A stretch of 64,000 bases of DNA from Ophthalmolycus amberensis (Eukaryota > Chordata > Actinopteri > Perciformes > Zoarcidae): contig JAFEUB010001412.1 of the NCBI GenBank assembly GCA_024529925.1, forward strand, positions 1,285,501 through 1,349,500. Reading direction: 5' to 3'. The translations under genes and the position numbers were made by a program. Of this stretch, positions 1 to 12,248 are shown piece after piece. Numbering within the stretch: the stretch's first letter is position 1; each line of letters begins with the position of its first letter. Below the pieces are notes generated by a model. The model had not been told where the DNA came from. It saw nothing but the letters and a program-made list of their open reading frames with translations, and did no database searches.

Positions 1-1172
1 GGCTATATGGAACTTGTCATAACCTCTTCCATGCTGCTTTTTCTTGGTTAAAGTTTCGGTCCTGCAGTCAATCTCGGATCCCATTGGCTATCGGTCGAAC
101 GACGAAGGGGGACTAGCGGCTATATTTCTGGGGATCCGATATAGCCAGTGGATATCCAGGCCAAGACTTTATTTTCCGTGCATGTAATACTGTATTATTT
201 TACAAATAGCCAGTTTACAAGACTATTTAAACCAATCAAAAGCTATATCATCATCAGACAATAGCCGGTAGGTTCCAAGATTGCATTTCGACCAATTCGT
301 TCTGCCTCTTTTGCTCTCTACAGGGACTGTTTACCTGCATTCAATCAAAGCCTGCTCAAATGTGATTGGTAAACACAACTCCAAACTCGACTAAAAACGG
401 AAACCACAACGCTTCCACTACCAAAATCTTGTCCTGTTGTCTACAGATTTCGTATATGAATGCATAATCTGTTCATAGAGATTAGTCCTGAGCAAGCAAA
501 AAGCCAGTGTAAACAATAAACCTCCATCAATTGATTTTTTTGGCCACTCAGGTGAAAAGGGAAACAAGTTAAAAACCCAACATTGGCATTCTATCATCTT
601 ATTAAGTTGCTATGATGACTTGTTAGCAAAATGTTGCAGACCTACACATCCAGCAGTTATGGAGCAACAGTAGAATTCATTTGGACTTGTGTTTTTGGCC
701 ACCTGATAAATATTAGTCCAATATTCACTTTACTTTTAGCTCTGTTTTGGTCTCCACCAACCCCTGAGGGAAATATTTGCCCTTTTAGCCACTAAATTCG
801 GTTCATTTTTATATTCACCAGCTGGCAGTTTACTTTGCCTGTCTTCAGTTTTGTGTGGGGCAGAACACAGCTAAAAACAGCTGAAACAACTCTGATAAGA
901 GCAGTGAGAACAAAACAGTAAAGTTGTAGGCTGAAAACAAAAACAACAACCTGAAAGAAGCTAAAAGGGGTGATAATTTTGTGTGAGTTCATCACTACGA
1001 GTTGCGTATACAAATAGTCATGTGATCCACTGATAAAGTGCTGATTGTAGCCGTTTTAAGGTCATATGGGAGTTACCTGCAGTTCCATTGTTTTATTTGT
1101 GCATGTGTCGTAAATAAAAGGTCCTATTTTTGTGTTTCTGTTAGATTTGTGTTGTCTCATACTTATCCATAC
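1..1172. other. Left-edge non-coding DNA, kcnv2 intron
   Basis: No exon is seen on either strand. Because the donor at 1171-1172 (minus strand) opens an intron, this stretch is most simply the intron that leads to the pore/S6 exon of the channel gene, which lies outside the window. I looked on the minus strand for a potassium selectivity-filter exon and did not find one. Confidence 0.6.
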
Positions 1173-2453
1173 CTGCTCAGAGCACTGTCGGATGGTAAAA
1201 CCAAATGCCCTCATGCCGGTGGAGTGACGGGCCAGCTTCAAGATACGGAAGATGCGCATCAACTTGACGACCTTGAGCACCTTACTGACCTTACTGACCC
1301 TTGCCATAGCCTTCAAATCTTCCTTTGCACTGACGTCTTCTGAATCCATCACAAATGTCTCAAAAATGATCTGGAGGAAGTAGGGCATCACAGCCACCAC
1401 ATCAACAAAGTTGAGGCCACTCTTCACAAAATGTTTGATGTTGGATGTTGTGAGTAACCGCAAAAAGTACTCCAAGGTGAAGAAAAGGATGGAAGAGATC
1501 TCTATCCACTCCATGTAGGTTTTGCCAGCAAGTTTGTACTGCCTGAGTTCATTTACTGTATTCATTGTCATGGCCACAATAGAGATGAGCACAAAGAGAC
1601 TGGAGAACACAGCAAAGGCTTTGGCTGACAGTGAGGAGTAAGGATTCTCCATCAAGTCCCAGAGGATCTTCCGAAAGCCTCCAAGAAACATGGCTTTGTA
1701 TCCCTCGTCATCCTGGTGAGGCTTGATCTCATCAATCAACTCCTGGTTCACCTTCAGTTGGTCTCTGATGTCGTCCACTTTCTCCTCAAACAGAATGCGG
1801 CAGCACCTGAGAAGAAGAAGATAATTTATTGTCCAAGCAAATAATGCTTGAAATATACAAACAGCAACAGACCAGGCTATACAATATAGTGAGTATTAAG
1901 TATCTACAGCACACCTTGGAGTGTCCTTCAGTTTCAACCCCCAGAATGACATCTCTTGCTCAAAGTTGATAGGGCAGATACTATCCATCACCCACAGGAC
2001 ATTACTGCAATAAAAGTGGAAGATGTAGTGGAAAAACCTGGGGTCCCTGTCAAAGAAGAACTCGTCCGTCTGAACATTGTAATCGTCACAGAGAGTCAGA
2101 CGCTTGACCGGATCATTACAGAGGGCAAGGACTCCAATCCTGGTTTTTGGGTGTTTGAAGACCAAACGCGTCGGGATATGAAACACCTTTCCACCTATGT
2201 TGAGGTTGACGATGTTTGATTTCCTTATGTGTGGTGCTGATCTTTCCGGTTTTTTTCGTGCACTGTTTTTCTGACCAGGGGCGTCAAGGTTGTCCATAGA
2301 TGTCCATGCTTTCACAGAGCTGGCCTGTGAAAAGGGGAATTCACATTCTTGATCTTCAACACTTTTTGAAAAACTTATCTCCCGTTTTATGATCGCAAAA
2401 AGACTGGAGCGTCGTTTTTTCAGCACTTTCAACTTGGGCTTTGTAAACTCCAT
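1173..2453 (-). CDS. kcnv2: Silent-type voltage-gated K+ channel subunit, Kv8.2-like, 3' partial
   Basis: Two coding exons are visible: 1915-2453 and 1173-1806. They join across a GT-AG intron that splits an Arg codon and give the first 391 residues. Residues about 80-180 are the T1 tetramerisation domain (NIGGKVFHIP start, CDDYNVQTDEFFFDRDP core). S1 is about 242-263, S2 280-299, S3 311-331, and S4 352-372 carries the spaced basic residues (KVVKLMRIFRILK). The end of exon 2, RHSTGMRAFGFTIRQC, is close to KCNV2. Members of this family do not conduct alone; they join Kv2 subunits at the plasma membrane, for example in photoreceptors, and change their gating. The exon stops at CAG|GTATGG before S5, so pore and S6 are outside the window. 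Start is the ATG at 2453. KCNG- or KCNS-type identity is less likely but possible. Confidence 0.8.
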
Positions 2454-3796
2454 TGTGACGGCTCCTTATTAGAAAGCAAAGCAACAACAAAAAAAGTGTT
2501 GTGCCAATCAAGTCAGTGAAAAACAATAACAACAGTATTCCACAAGATCTCCATTTAAGCAAAATATTGTCCTCTGAATAGATTGTTTTCAGGTTGAAAT
2601 GAAGATAAAGAAAATGCTACCGTGCTTGTCTCTCAGCTAAAAGAAGATCAACTGCATGAGTTAGGGATTCAGCCTCTTTACTGACTCTAATCCTATTGCT
2701 GTTCATTCTATCCAAACGCAAGTTAAAAATACTGTTCACGAGGATTAGTGTTGAGATTTAAAGCTTTGAGTTCTGAGAGAGGGGAGGAAAGGCCAAGAGA
2801 GTGTTGTGATGACGGTGTTGCATTGCTAACAAGGCTCTGCAGAGCTTTACCACATGACGTTTATATCAGTGTTGCCAGTACATTGCTGCAGCTACAGTAC
2901 TTCTGAATTTAGTCTAAACTATACAAATAAGCTTGGCTTTGTATTTCAATTCCCAGAATTGTATCTATGGTACAAACGTTTCCCCGTTTGTGTCTATGTT
3001 TTCAACAAATATTTTCTGAATAATCAAATCCATTTGGCATGGATTCCTTTATAATAGATTTAGAGGATAATTAGCTTGTCCAAACATAGTCAAGGAATTC
3101 AAAATAAAGTCAATTTTGATTATATGACACTGAATGATAATAGCCTGCGGACTGTATAGACCAAAATATGATTTAGTTTACTGAATCTATATCTTAAAAT
3201 GGGAGTAAAACATGCACTTTTTGTGAACATGCCACGAAAACAAACATGTAGGCTATTTTATGGCACCTCACACTGTATCAATCACTGTGATGCAAAAATC
3301 GATCAAGTTCAGATTGCTAAACATGTAGTGTATAGGATTGTCTCATGGTCTCAAGTGTCCTGCAGGTAAACACAATCTGTGGTGTGTGTTACAGACATCC
3401 TAATCAGAGAACTGAAAAATTATCTCTGAGAGAATTCAATACACAAGAGGAAGTAATTATTAATTGTATGCATACATGTTCAAAATAGGGGTTAAACAAA
3501 CATCATCTCACACTGTAAAGTCAAAATTTGTGATTTGGTAAAAAGGACTACAACACCGTGTCTAATGGTATGGCCCTTGTTTCCACCCATGACAGTTTGT
3601 GTGAATGGTATTGGCCATTCGCCGGAAAAGGAAGTGGGAATCTTAAATTAAATTAAAATTAAAATTAATAATTTCAGCTATCCTTTTCGATATTTAATTC
3701 TATCAGTGGTTTTGAAATGTAATGTAAGTTCATTTAAAATTATAACATTTGAAAAAAAAATTTGAATTACAGTTGCCATATATCACCGCCGTGCAC
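2454..3796. other. Intergenic DNA between head-to-head kcnv2 and rps28
   Basis: About 1.35 kb separates the two divergent starts. It must hold the 5'UTR and promoter of the channel gene and distal rps28 control DNA. I see AT-rich sequence with an ETS-like GGAAGTG at about 3630, and no further coding exon. Confidence 0.5.
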
Positions 3797-3829
3797 CACG
3801 TGACTTCCTTTCCGGTCTAACCTGACAAC
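3797..3829 (+). promoter_or_regulatory. rps28 core promoter and TOP-type 5'UTR
   Basis: A perfect E-box CACGTG (3797-3802) is followed at once by the pyrimidine tract CTTCCTTTCC (3804-3813), then a short leader to the ATG. A C followed by a pyrimidine run is the terminal oligopyrimidine (TOP) start of ribosomal protein mRNAs, which puts their translation under mTOR control. The transcription start at the C near 3804 is inferred. Confidence 0.65.
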
Positions 3830-4812
3830 ATGGACGCCAGCCGCGTGCAGCCGATCAAGCTCGCAAGAGTAAGAAAATACTTAATATGTTAAAAATAATC
3901 GCATTCGAACGGATAAATTGCTACACGAACAACTAATGTTCCATACGGTTCCAAAGCAGTGGAGCTACATCTACTTTTATACATCGTTTAGCGGACGGCT
4001 CTCGTGCTCTCAGCGTGGAGGCCCGTCCATGCTACGATCTGTTAGCTTCTTCGCTATTAGCCTGTTGTAGACTGTTAGGACTTTTTTGTGTTCACATCAG
4101 AAAACACGATGTATGCTATTATATTGCGTCAATCTAACTTGTATATATGTTTTCTTCAGGTCACCAAGGTGCTCGGAAGAACTGGTTCCCAGGGACAATG
4201 TACACAGGTAACGTTCTCCTGATACCAATGATGTCTGAAAGTTAGCGGTTTATACCATTTAAAATACACTGACTCTGATCCGTCTTTGGGTCGAGTTAAC
4301 CAATTGACGTTACCTCCTAAATTAAAGAAACGTTACAGTAGGTCCGTTAAAATCTTACTTTATAGATTAATACGTTAGTTTTACGTGTCCTGATGTCATG
4401 TATGCGTGTTTTCCATTAAACCTTGATGCAAGACAGCTTTCCTCTTGGGAACTATCATGTTTAAAGTTGGTGGTTGAGCTCTACTAAATGGCTAAAGTGT
4501 TAATATTTCAGGTAAACTATAAAAGATCACATCCTAAACTCTGTATTTGTTTAATTTTACATCACGTTAGCGTTAATCCTTAATATCTGTAGATATGAGA
4601 ATAGATCACTGACTTTGTCACATTATACCTCTCAACACATTAACTTGTATTCTTTTCTAATCGTGTCACTTAATCTGATCCTACTGCAGGTCCGTGTTGA
4701 GTTCATGGACGACAGCAACCGCTCCATCATCAGGAACGTGAAGGGCCCCGTCAGAGAAGGAGATGTGCTGACACTTCTGGAGTCCGAAAGAGAAGCCAGA
4801 AGGCTGCGATAG
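3830..4812 (+). CDS. rps28: 40S ribosomal protein S28 (eS28)
   Basis: Three coding exons, 3830-3868, 4160-4207 and 4690-4812, join in phase 0 and encode 69 residues, the same length as human RPS28. The protein starts MDASRVQPIKLARVTKVLGR and ends LLESEREARRLR, almost identical to other vertebrates. It is a component of the small ribosomal subunit with an OB-like fold near the mRNA exit region. All introns are GT-AG. The stop codon TAG at 4810-4812 is followed directly by a donor (GTGAGG), so the 3'UTR lies in another exon. The gene is divergent from the channel gene. Confidence 0.97.
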
Positions 4813-5910
4813 GTGAGGGAGCACAAATTCAGCCACAGCTGACGGCCTGCATTCACTAATATGCAGTTGGCATCGCCTAAGCTGTCGGCCATCTTGAAGA
4901 CTGCTGGTTTGAGCCGTTATTTCAAAGTATTGATTAATAGATCATGGAAATAATTGTATTGCAAGACAGTGTGTCGGTGTATGGTTGTTGGTCAGTGACC
5001 AGAAAGAAGTTGAACTGCAGCACGATGTAAAGCAACGCAACGTTGCACCCCTGCCAAAAATATTGTGTATGAAAAGTCTTCATTTGAGACTAAAATCAGT
5101 GTTTTATTGAAAGGTTTTTTTAATGTCCTGTCCTCTGTATGTAAAAAGCATGGACACAACTTCAACATGTTTCAATCATGTGGACACAAAAACACTAGTT
5201 TGTGGCCTCAAATAACCACAGAATTTAATACAGAGCTCCTGACACAGCGTCTACAAAAACTGAACACTAATCTTCTCAAATGGAGGATTATTGCAGAGCG
5301 GTTTGACCTATATTGAGTTACGTAACAGAGTTCATCTTTCTTAGTAAGTGTATTTGTGACCCACTCTAACTCTGAGCCCTGATGATGTCGGATTGCTTAC
5401 CACTGGCAAATTAATTTAACCCAACTGCAGCTGATATGCATTGCTGACTGCATGTTGAAGCATGACTGCAGCTGGAACATGTATCTCTGCATTGTAGTGT
5501 TGCAACTAACCAATCATGGCCCCAAAACTAATTGGGTGTTTTTTTGTTTTTATCCAAATTGAATTCAGTTCAGTCACGTGACTTGTGGTTTACGGTGCAT
5601 TTCAGCTGTGCCCTCACATGGGTTTAGCTCTGTGGTTCTCTCTGAGCTGGTCATCAGGACTGCGCTCTAGTCTCTCAATTTCCTCCTGGAACACCAGACG
5701 AATGCAGTCAACAGGTGGAAACAGAGTTAATAAAGAAGTAGCAGACGTATCATTGAGTCACGATATTACAAATGAAATTTAGTCTATTCCATGAACTTAG
5801 AACCCTGCTTCTTTCCTGTTCTGTGCAGAGGCATTTAAAGGGTTGTTTTTTTGTCTGGTTGAGTTGAATGGTTGTTGAGATGGTGTGTGACTGATTTCTT
5901 CTCTTCACAG

Positions 5911-6010
5911 TGTCTGCTGAAGCTGAGAGGTGGAGTCCAATCCTGTGAAGCAGAAATGGCCTTCAATCTCACTTGATCAGATGCGTTGAAATAAATTTGG
6001 TTATTGAGAT
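5911..6010 (+). other. rps28: Probable rps28 3'UTR exon with poly(A) signal
   Basis: The rps28 stop codon is followed by a splice donor. The next good acceptor before a poly(A) signal is TTCTTCTCTTCACAG at 5896-5910. The sequence after it ends in AATAAA at 5990-5995. I infer that this short exon carries the 3'UTR; the cleavage site near 6010 is an estimate. Confidence 0.6.
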
Positions 6011-6539
6011 GAGTGGATGTCCTGTGTTTACTGTATGTGTCTAGTAAAGAGTTGTAACAGTGAACTGACAAGTTTTTCTCGTAGTTATCGATTTTTAAGT
6101 TGTGGTCGAGGTATAGAGGCAATGTGATTTTATTTATTCATTTATGATACTAAATATTTTCAAGTTACTCATTTAGACAAAACGCGACATTTGTTTTCAA
6201 TAGACGAACACTACGATGCTAAAATCGTCTGCAAACCTTAAATACCTGCAAACTGAAGTAATAAAATACTTAATTATGATCCCTTTACGTATCACATCAA
6301 GTTAATTTCAACATGAACTAGTTAAATCAGTGGAGGGCTATAAATATGAACACGTACTGTACCACAACTACACTTCAGTTACATGAGTATTAACATTCAA
6401 TGCTACTTTATACATCCATTCATTTATTTTACATTTAGTTACTTACCACACCTAATTAATGTATTGGATAATATACCTATTTATTACAAACTATCAAAAA
6501 CAAAAAATTCCTTTCTGATTAAAGCTGAACATTCTCAGA
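6011..6539. other. Intergenic, AT-rich
   Basis: No convincing coding exon. Some phrases (for example CAGTGGAGG near 6330 and a ACTTTATAC stretch near 6403) faintly resemble the CAGTGGTGGAA MITE family seen elsewhere in the window, but they are too diverged to call. Confidence 0.35.
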
Positions 6540-7210
6540 CAATTCAATTTGTTTTGTTTAGCCCAAAACTACAAATTTGCCTCAGAGGTCTTTACAATCT
6601 GTACACATGCCACATCCTCTGTCCCAGGACCCTCACATCAGGAAAAACTCCCCCAAAAAAACCCTTAATGGGGAGAAAAGATGAAGAGACCTGTGGGAGA
6701 GCAACAGCGGGATCCCTCTCCCAGGATGGACAGAAGTGCAATAGATGTCATGTGTACAGAATGAACAGCATAACAGAGTTATAACACATTCAATGACAGA
6801 ACCACGGCAGGAGGCAAGCCCAGGGTCCACGGAAACCTGCGAGGTGAGAAAGCACAAAGACTCCGGGGTAGAAGCAAAGTCATTAATGGGACATGAATTC
6901 ATACAGAAGAAGATGAGGAGAGAGGAGCTCCGTGTATCCTAGGAAGTCCCCCGGTAGTCTAAGCCTATACCAGCGTATCTAGGGGCTGATCCAAGGCAAA
7001 CCTGAGCCAGCCCTATCTATAAGCACCGTCAAAAAGGAAAGTCTGAAGCCTACTCTTAAATGTGGTGAGTGTGTCTGCCCCCCGGACTCAAACGGGAAGC
7101 TGGTTCCACAAAAGAGGAGGTTGATAACTGAAGGCTCGACCTGCCGGGTTGATTCCAGCCTTGCATGTCATACCCCTCTCACTCCCCGTCCTATTTCTAC
7201 ACTGTCCTCT
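6540..7210. repeat. Dispersed teleost repeat, copy 1
   Basis: The first 130 bp (CAATTTGTTTTGTTTAGCCC, TTTACAATCTGTACACATG, CATCCTCTGTCC, AAAAACTCCCCC) recur at 53952-54090, which shows a dispersed family. The rest, through GCTGGTTCCACAAAAGAGGA near 7098, continues as GC-richer non-coding DNA of the same style. I recognise the type as frequent in perciform genomes but cannot assign a class. Edges are approximate. Confidence 0.55.
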
Positions 7211-7744
7211 GGCAATTAAAGGCAAAAATACCCCCAAATAGTATATCCTTACCTCTTGCATCAATACATTATGCTTGCACATCAACAAATCGAATCCATC
7301 AAACATTCAGAAATGGGTAATTCGTCATAATCAGTTATTATGATAATTATTTTGTACTTTCTGTTCTGCAGTTCTCATCGAGACATCTGGAGAAAAGGAC
7401 ACTTTTATTACCATGTTCATGTTCAGGTTCTATTCTGTCCAACAGAGGGCAGCATCACTCTTAGTTGATTTTAGAGTTCATGTTGACTCCACTGATCTCA
7501 CACAGTTACTGAATCACTTCACCCACTGTAGTTTAGTCTTGAAGGATGAGTTACTTCAAAACAAGTTGTTTAAAGAACCTTTTCCAGCCCCCTTTTCCAT
7601 AACTTCAACTTGTTTTCACATGGATGATAAAAGTCCAATAAATGAAAGGAAAATCATAACTGATGCCCATTTGGGCGGCATTTCTTAACTTTCCAGCCCA
7701 ATTCACAGACCAAGACTGAAACCACTTACCTGTTGGCTGCCTGA
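7211..7744. other. Intergenic, no gene seen
   Basis: Reading frames here are short, lack splice context and resemble no protein I know. Confidence 0.4.
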
Positions 7745-7975
7745 GTTCATGGCTTCAGAATGAAAGGTTGGGACTGAATTCATGGCTTCAGCATGAAAGG
7801 TTGGGACTGAGTTCATGGCTTCAGCATCAACGGTTGGGACTGAGTTCATGGCTTCAGCATCAACGGTTGGGACTGAGTTCATGGCTTCAGCATCAAAGGT
7901 TGGGACTGAGTTCATGGCTTCAGCATCAAAGGTTGGGACTGAGTTCATGGCTTCAGCATCAACGGTTGGGACTGA
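7745..7975. repeat. Minisatellite, 33-bp unit, seven copies
   Basis: Seven head-to-tail 33-bp units start at 7745, 7778, 7811, 7844, 7877, 7910 and 7943. They differ only at a few positions (GTTCATGG/ATTCATGG, CATCAA/CATGAA, ACGG/AAGG). There are no spacers. The unit is divisible by three, so frames on both strands stay open as 11-residue peptide repeats. That follows from the arithmetic and is not evidence of a gene. Confidence 0.95.
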
Positions 7976-10357
7976 ACCCATGGAGATGCTGAAGAAACAA
8001 GACACATTATGTGAATTGTTATTCCAAAGTGTTGATTATAGCCAAGCTGCATCAAAGCATGTTTTATGTGACTTACAGTATGTGTTGACAATTTGCTGCA
8101 ATTCTTCCAGCATTTTAAGAAAGAAAAACAGAAAATTGAGTAAAGATGGGTGTTCTGGCAAACACAGTGGTACATTTTAGCCATTTAGCATGATCTTTCC
8201 GAATTCTTTCCCACCGTCCTTCCTACGATTCAGTGTATTAGGCCAAATCTGATCCTGATGATCCCGGCCTAGCATTGCTCTGTTTAAATGCAGGGGATCA
8301 AAGGACTGAAAGACCATTCGGTCTTTACACTTGGACTCTGGATAATGCATCTAACGTCACATTTATATATTAAAAATATTCAGTTGAAGGTGGTTTTTTT
8401 CTCCAACATGAAGGCTTTGGGGTGAATTCCATCTTGACGTTGATGAAGGAGCCCAGTGTTTGCACAGGAAAGCAGGACTGTTTGAGTTATGTGTTGGGAT
8501 GTGGCTGCTCTCTGTATTCTGCAGGTTTAATGACCTCTCATTTTCCATCTCAGTTTGACCTTACTTTCAATCCACCTACAGTGGAGAAAATAATTGATTT
8601 TAGTTGTAAAATCAATACTGTGTATGATGTGGAAGCAGTGCATCTGCCAGGCACAGCTCTGCGACACCCTCTTTCTTTGATGTGCATACAAACAGGGCTT
8701 GGATGAGGGAGTTCATATATTTGTTGAACAGCATTGTGAATTAATAAGTGATACGTTTACCATTTTCAAAAACCCACATATTAAAAATATATTGACTGCC
8801 TTGTGTGCCAAGAAAAAGACAACGTTTCTACTTTTGGTTAACAAGACCGTATATTCGTGCCCGGTACCCATTTTCTTCTCATAGTGCAGATTATTTACCA
8901 TCATACATACAGTGCATGTACTGCGTATTGCAGCTGCAGTTCTTGAGCCCGATACACTTTTAAGAATTACTCTGGCTTTTGCCAAGGGAGCATTAACAGG
9001 TCATGTGAAAACAAACTGACACCAACCCACAAAATCATTCTTGGCAGCTATTCATTGAATTAAAGCAAGACATGCAAGACCAAGACAAAGCATGCTGGCA
9101 CTTGAAGTAGAGACGGAAATAGAGTCAACAGTGAGACAGAGAAAAGCACTTCCTGACCCCTTTTTACTAATCTAGTATCAATAGAGGCTACAAAACTGGT
9201 TAAACAGCATTTATCTAGATCAGCCCACATGCTGGCATTCACCTACAGTGGTACATGTGAGCATAAACAAGTTGCCAAGCAGTCTGTGGTCGACAAACGA
9301 ATCAGAAAAAATAGCTTGGGCCTGAATATATGATTCACAAAGCTGGAAAGTTGGAAAGTTTCCAAATACCTGCTTCATTCTCTGACTGACCTTTGACCTA
9401 ATAGTAAAAGGAGGCAAGGATAGAAAGACAGTGTGAAAAAAGGAAAGGGAGATTCCAACCATGTTATTCAGAAGGCTTCCCAGTCAACAACAACTCTGAG
9501 CTTGAAAACAAATTAGTCACTTTACATCCCCTGTCATCATCATCATGCCACACCTCTCTATCGCTATGCCTGACTCAGCCATATTGGCTTACAGGTGGAA
9601 TGTGTTTACCATCTCATGCATGCCGCCGAAGGTCAAACTCAGTGGACATGTCGGTCTGTCTGCAGGAAGTATCTGGGATCTGCGACATTATGCCAGACAT
9701 TCAAACATCAATCAGAACAAGGATGTTGTTTTCGGTCCAGGGTCACACCTTTGTTAATTTGCCTTCACTCACTGATCTGTAGTGACTGGAAGCTGGGAAT
9801 AAATCTGAATAATAGTGCTGATGAGAGAGAATTTTAGAAGTTAGGTAAATTTATTGCTTGTCTGCATAGTGCTATCAATGACAGCAATGGTAGTAAAAGT
9901 ATTCTCATCCTTACTTAATGTTTTTAAAATACTGAAGGCTAAAATGAATCTGCAATTCTTCTCAGCTCTTCTGATTTGTGCCTTTCAGGTCGTTGTTTTG
10001 GTTTTCCAGCTTCCAGCTACCTGCCCAGCAGCACCAAATAGCAGACAGACACAGTTAGTGACACTGTGGAGCATTAACAGCTAAAGAGACAAGTGTTTTT
10101 GAGTTGGTGCAGAGCTCAAACAGAGCTCAGCCTAACATTCTCCAACAGGCCAGAAACACTTCTCCAAATAAATGCCAATGTTGCCCCATATCTGCTAGGC
10201 AATTGATAAACATGTCAGTTCTGTGCTTAGAGCTCAAAGTGGCCGAAACAAATATGCAATTACAGAATTAAGTATAAGCGACAATACAAAAATTAAAAAC
10301 TGACAAGTAATAGTATTCCAAGTCTTTCTAAAGGAAACAAACAAAAGTAATATTTGC
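7976..10357. other. Intergenic, no gene seen
   Basis: About 2.4 kb without exons that I can support on either strand. Frames are below 100 codons and no family motif is visible. Confidence 0.4.
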
Positions 10358-10672
10358 AAAATGTACTTAAATAATCAAAGTACTCATTAGGAAGAAAAAC
10401 ACCGCCTTTGAAAATATGATTATAATTACTTGATTGTTAATGTGTTGACAGCATTTTCATGCTGAAGCTGATGAAGGTGAAACCACTTTTAACTGCTTCA
10501 TATACTATTTGGTACTTTGATCTGTAACAATGCATTATGTATTATAAACAGATTTTTTAAATTCATAAGGCAACTAGGGACTGTAGCTCTCCAATAGATG
10601 TAATGGAGTAAAAGTACAACTTTCACAGAGCATGAAATGTAAATACTCTAAACTAAGTACATAATGCCTAAT
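10358..10672. repeat. Degraded MITE of the CAGTGGTGGAA family
   Basis: Phrases such as TGTACTTAAATAATCAAAGT, TAATGGAGTAAAAGTACAAC and ACTAAGTACAT match, in inverted orientation, the acetone-poor but AC/GT-rich core of the better copy at 55951-56277. No clear terminal repeats remain. Edges are approximate. Confidence 0.4.
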
Positions 10673-12141
10673 GCACTTATTTACTTTATTCCACTATATG
10701 ACAGTGGTTTGACAAATGTTAGAATTGATCTCCAGTTCATGTCTTTTAATAACTCTTCACAGATTATGAAACAGGGGATCATCTTGCTGGACCGGTGTCA
10801 GTTGGCTCTTTGCAATTGGAGGAACTTGGCAGGAGGCTGTGGGCCTTGTTCCTCCCATGCTGGTTAACAGGATGTGCAGCAGGGAGGTCACGGAGCTGTT
10901 GGGGGGGGGGGGAGAGAGGCCTCTGATTTACACACTCTGAACCCGGCTACGAGCCGAGTCACGGCCCTAATATTTACTAATGGGGCCCATGGGACGCAGA
11001 GGGGATGCCAAGAAGAAAATCACCCCAAAGGTAACTAGAAGACATTCCCTGCCTTTCTCTTTCTCTCGCCTCTGTTGGTTTCTGTCCCTCTCTTTCTTAC
11101 AAGGCTCTCAAACTTTTTTTACCCTCTGTCCCGCCTCCAAACACTGAACTTTAGTACACCCAGCCTCTCCAAAGATTATCCAAGTTTTCACAGCTCGCAG
11201 CAATGACGGGAGCTTTAGAAAGGGGGGGTGGGGAATGCTGGAAAAAAAAAAGATTAAAAACCTGGCGTGCATGGCACATTTCTCAGCCGAAAAATGAAAA
11301 TTATGTTTACCTGCAAAAGAAAAGCACAAGGCTTTAATTCACTGCTGTCCAGGAAATAACAGTAAATCTGATCCCGGATGCTCAAATATAGAAGACCTTT
11401 AAAGAGGTACATTTTCAAACTAATAGCTTTGGATGTCGGCATAAAAAAAAGAAACACTTGTATATTTGTGTGAGCAAGAGCAATGAACTACAGAAACCGA
11501 CAATAAATAAGAGTAAAACTGAGAGAAGGCAACTTGAAGGATGACTTGATTTACTTTCATGTAAGCGAAAGCTGCAAAACATGGCTGGCTTCATTGTGCG
11601 AAGGTCAGAAAAACAAGCCATTAATTTGTTTTTTTCGAAGGCTCCATCCCCTGCAATGCATGAGGCTTGTAAAAAAATATCTCTTCACTGCACCACAATG
11701 TCACAGCACAAATAGCAGGTGTGCAGACAGACGGGGAAAAGTGTCGAGCTGATACACAGGGTCAGATGCCTGGCTGTTGACAGCAATGAGGCCTGTTGTG
11801 CAGGGATGGCAGAGTTACAGAAAGAAACGGTTTGAAGCCCTGAAGCACACGTCCTTAAGCAAACACTGTCAAAACAAATCGTTGTGGACTCTGTACCCCT
11901 GGACTGACATGAACACTGGCACAGCATACTGGCTGCAATGACAGTCACGTATTGTTCCAGAGGTAAAACTGCTTCTGTGGCACTGAGGGCAAGTGTGACG
12001 TGATCCGGCTTGTTTTATGAGAGTTTTACCTGATGAGACCTGTGAGTTTAACGTAGCTTCAGGTTCAACTTCACCTGAGAGACTCGGCTGCGTATACTTG
12101 CTTGCAGCTAAGTTACTACTGAGCAAGAGAACAATATTATA
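10673..12141. other. Intergenic, no gene seen
   Basis: Contains a short poly-G run near 10901-10911. No coding exon or RNA gene that I can support. Confidence 0.4.
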
Positions 12142-12240
12142 ACATTTAGGGAAATATGCATTTCCGCTTCATTTTGTTATCTTGCGAGAGTGGGTTGGGA
12201 AGATCGATACCATTGTCTGTTAAATATGACGCTACACAGC

Positions 12241-12248
12241 CAGCAGCC
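12241..12248. repeat. hAT target-site duplication, left
   Basis: CAGCAGCC directly precedes the element and is repeated exactly at 14879-14886. An 8-bp duplication is the hallmark of hAT transposition. Confidence 0.95.

Noticed and set aside
5378..5436. C/D-box-like snoRNA in the last rps28 intron
   Set aside because: TGATGATG and CTGA occur about 50 bp apart, but the first base of the C box is wrong and there is no terminal stem.
7745..7975. Regular direct repeats as a CRISPR array
   Set aside because: The units are contiguous with no unique spacers, and the host is a eukaryote.
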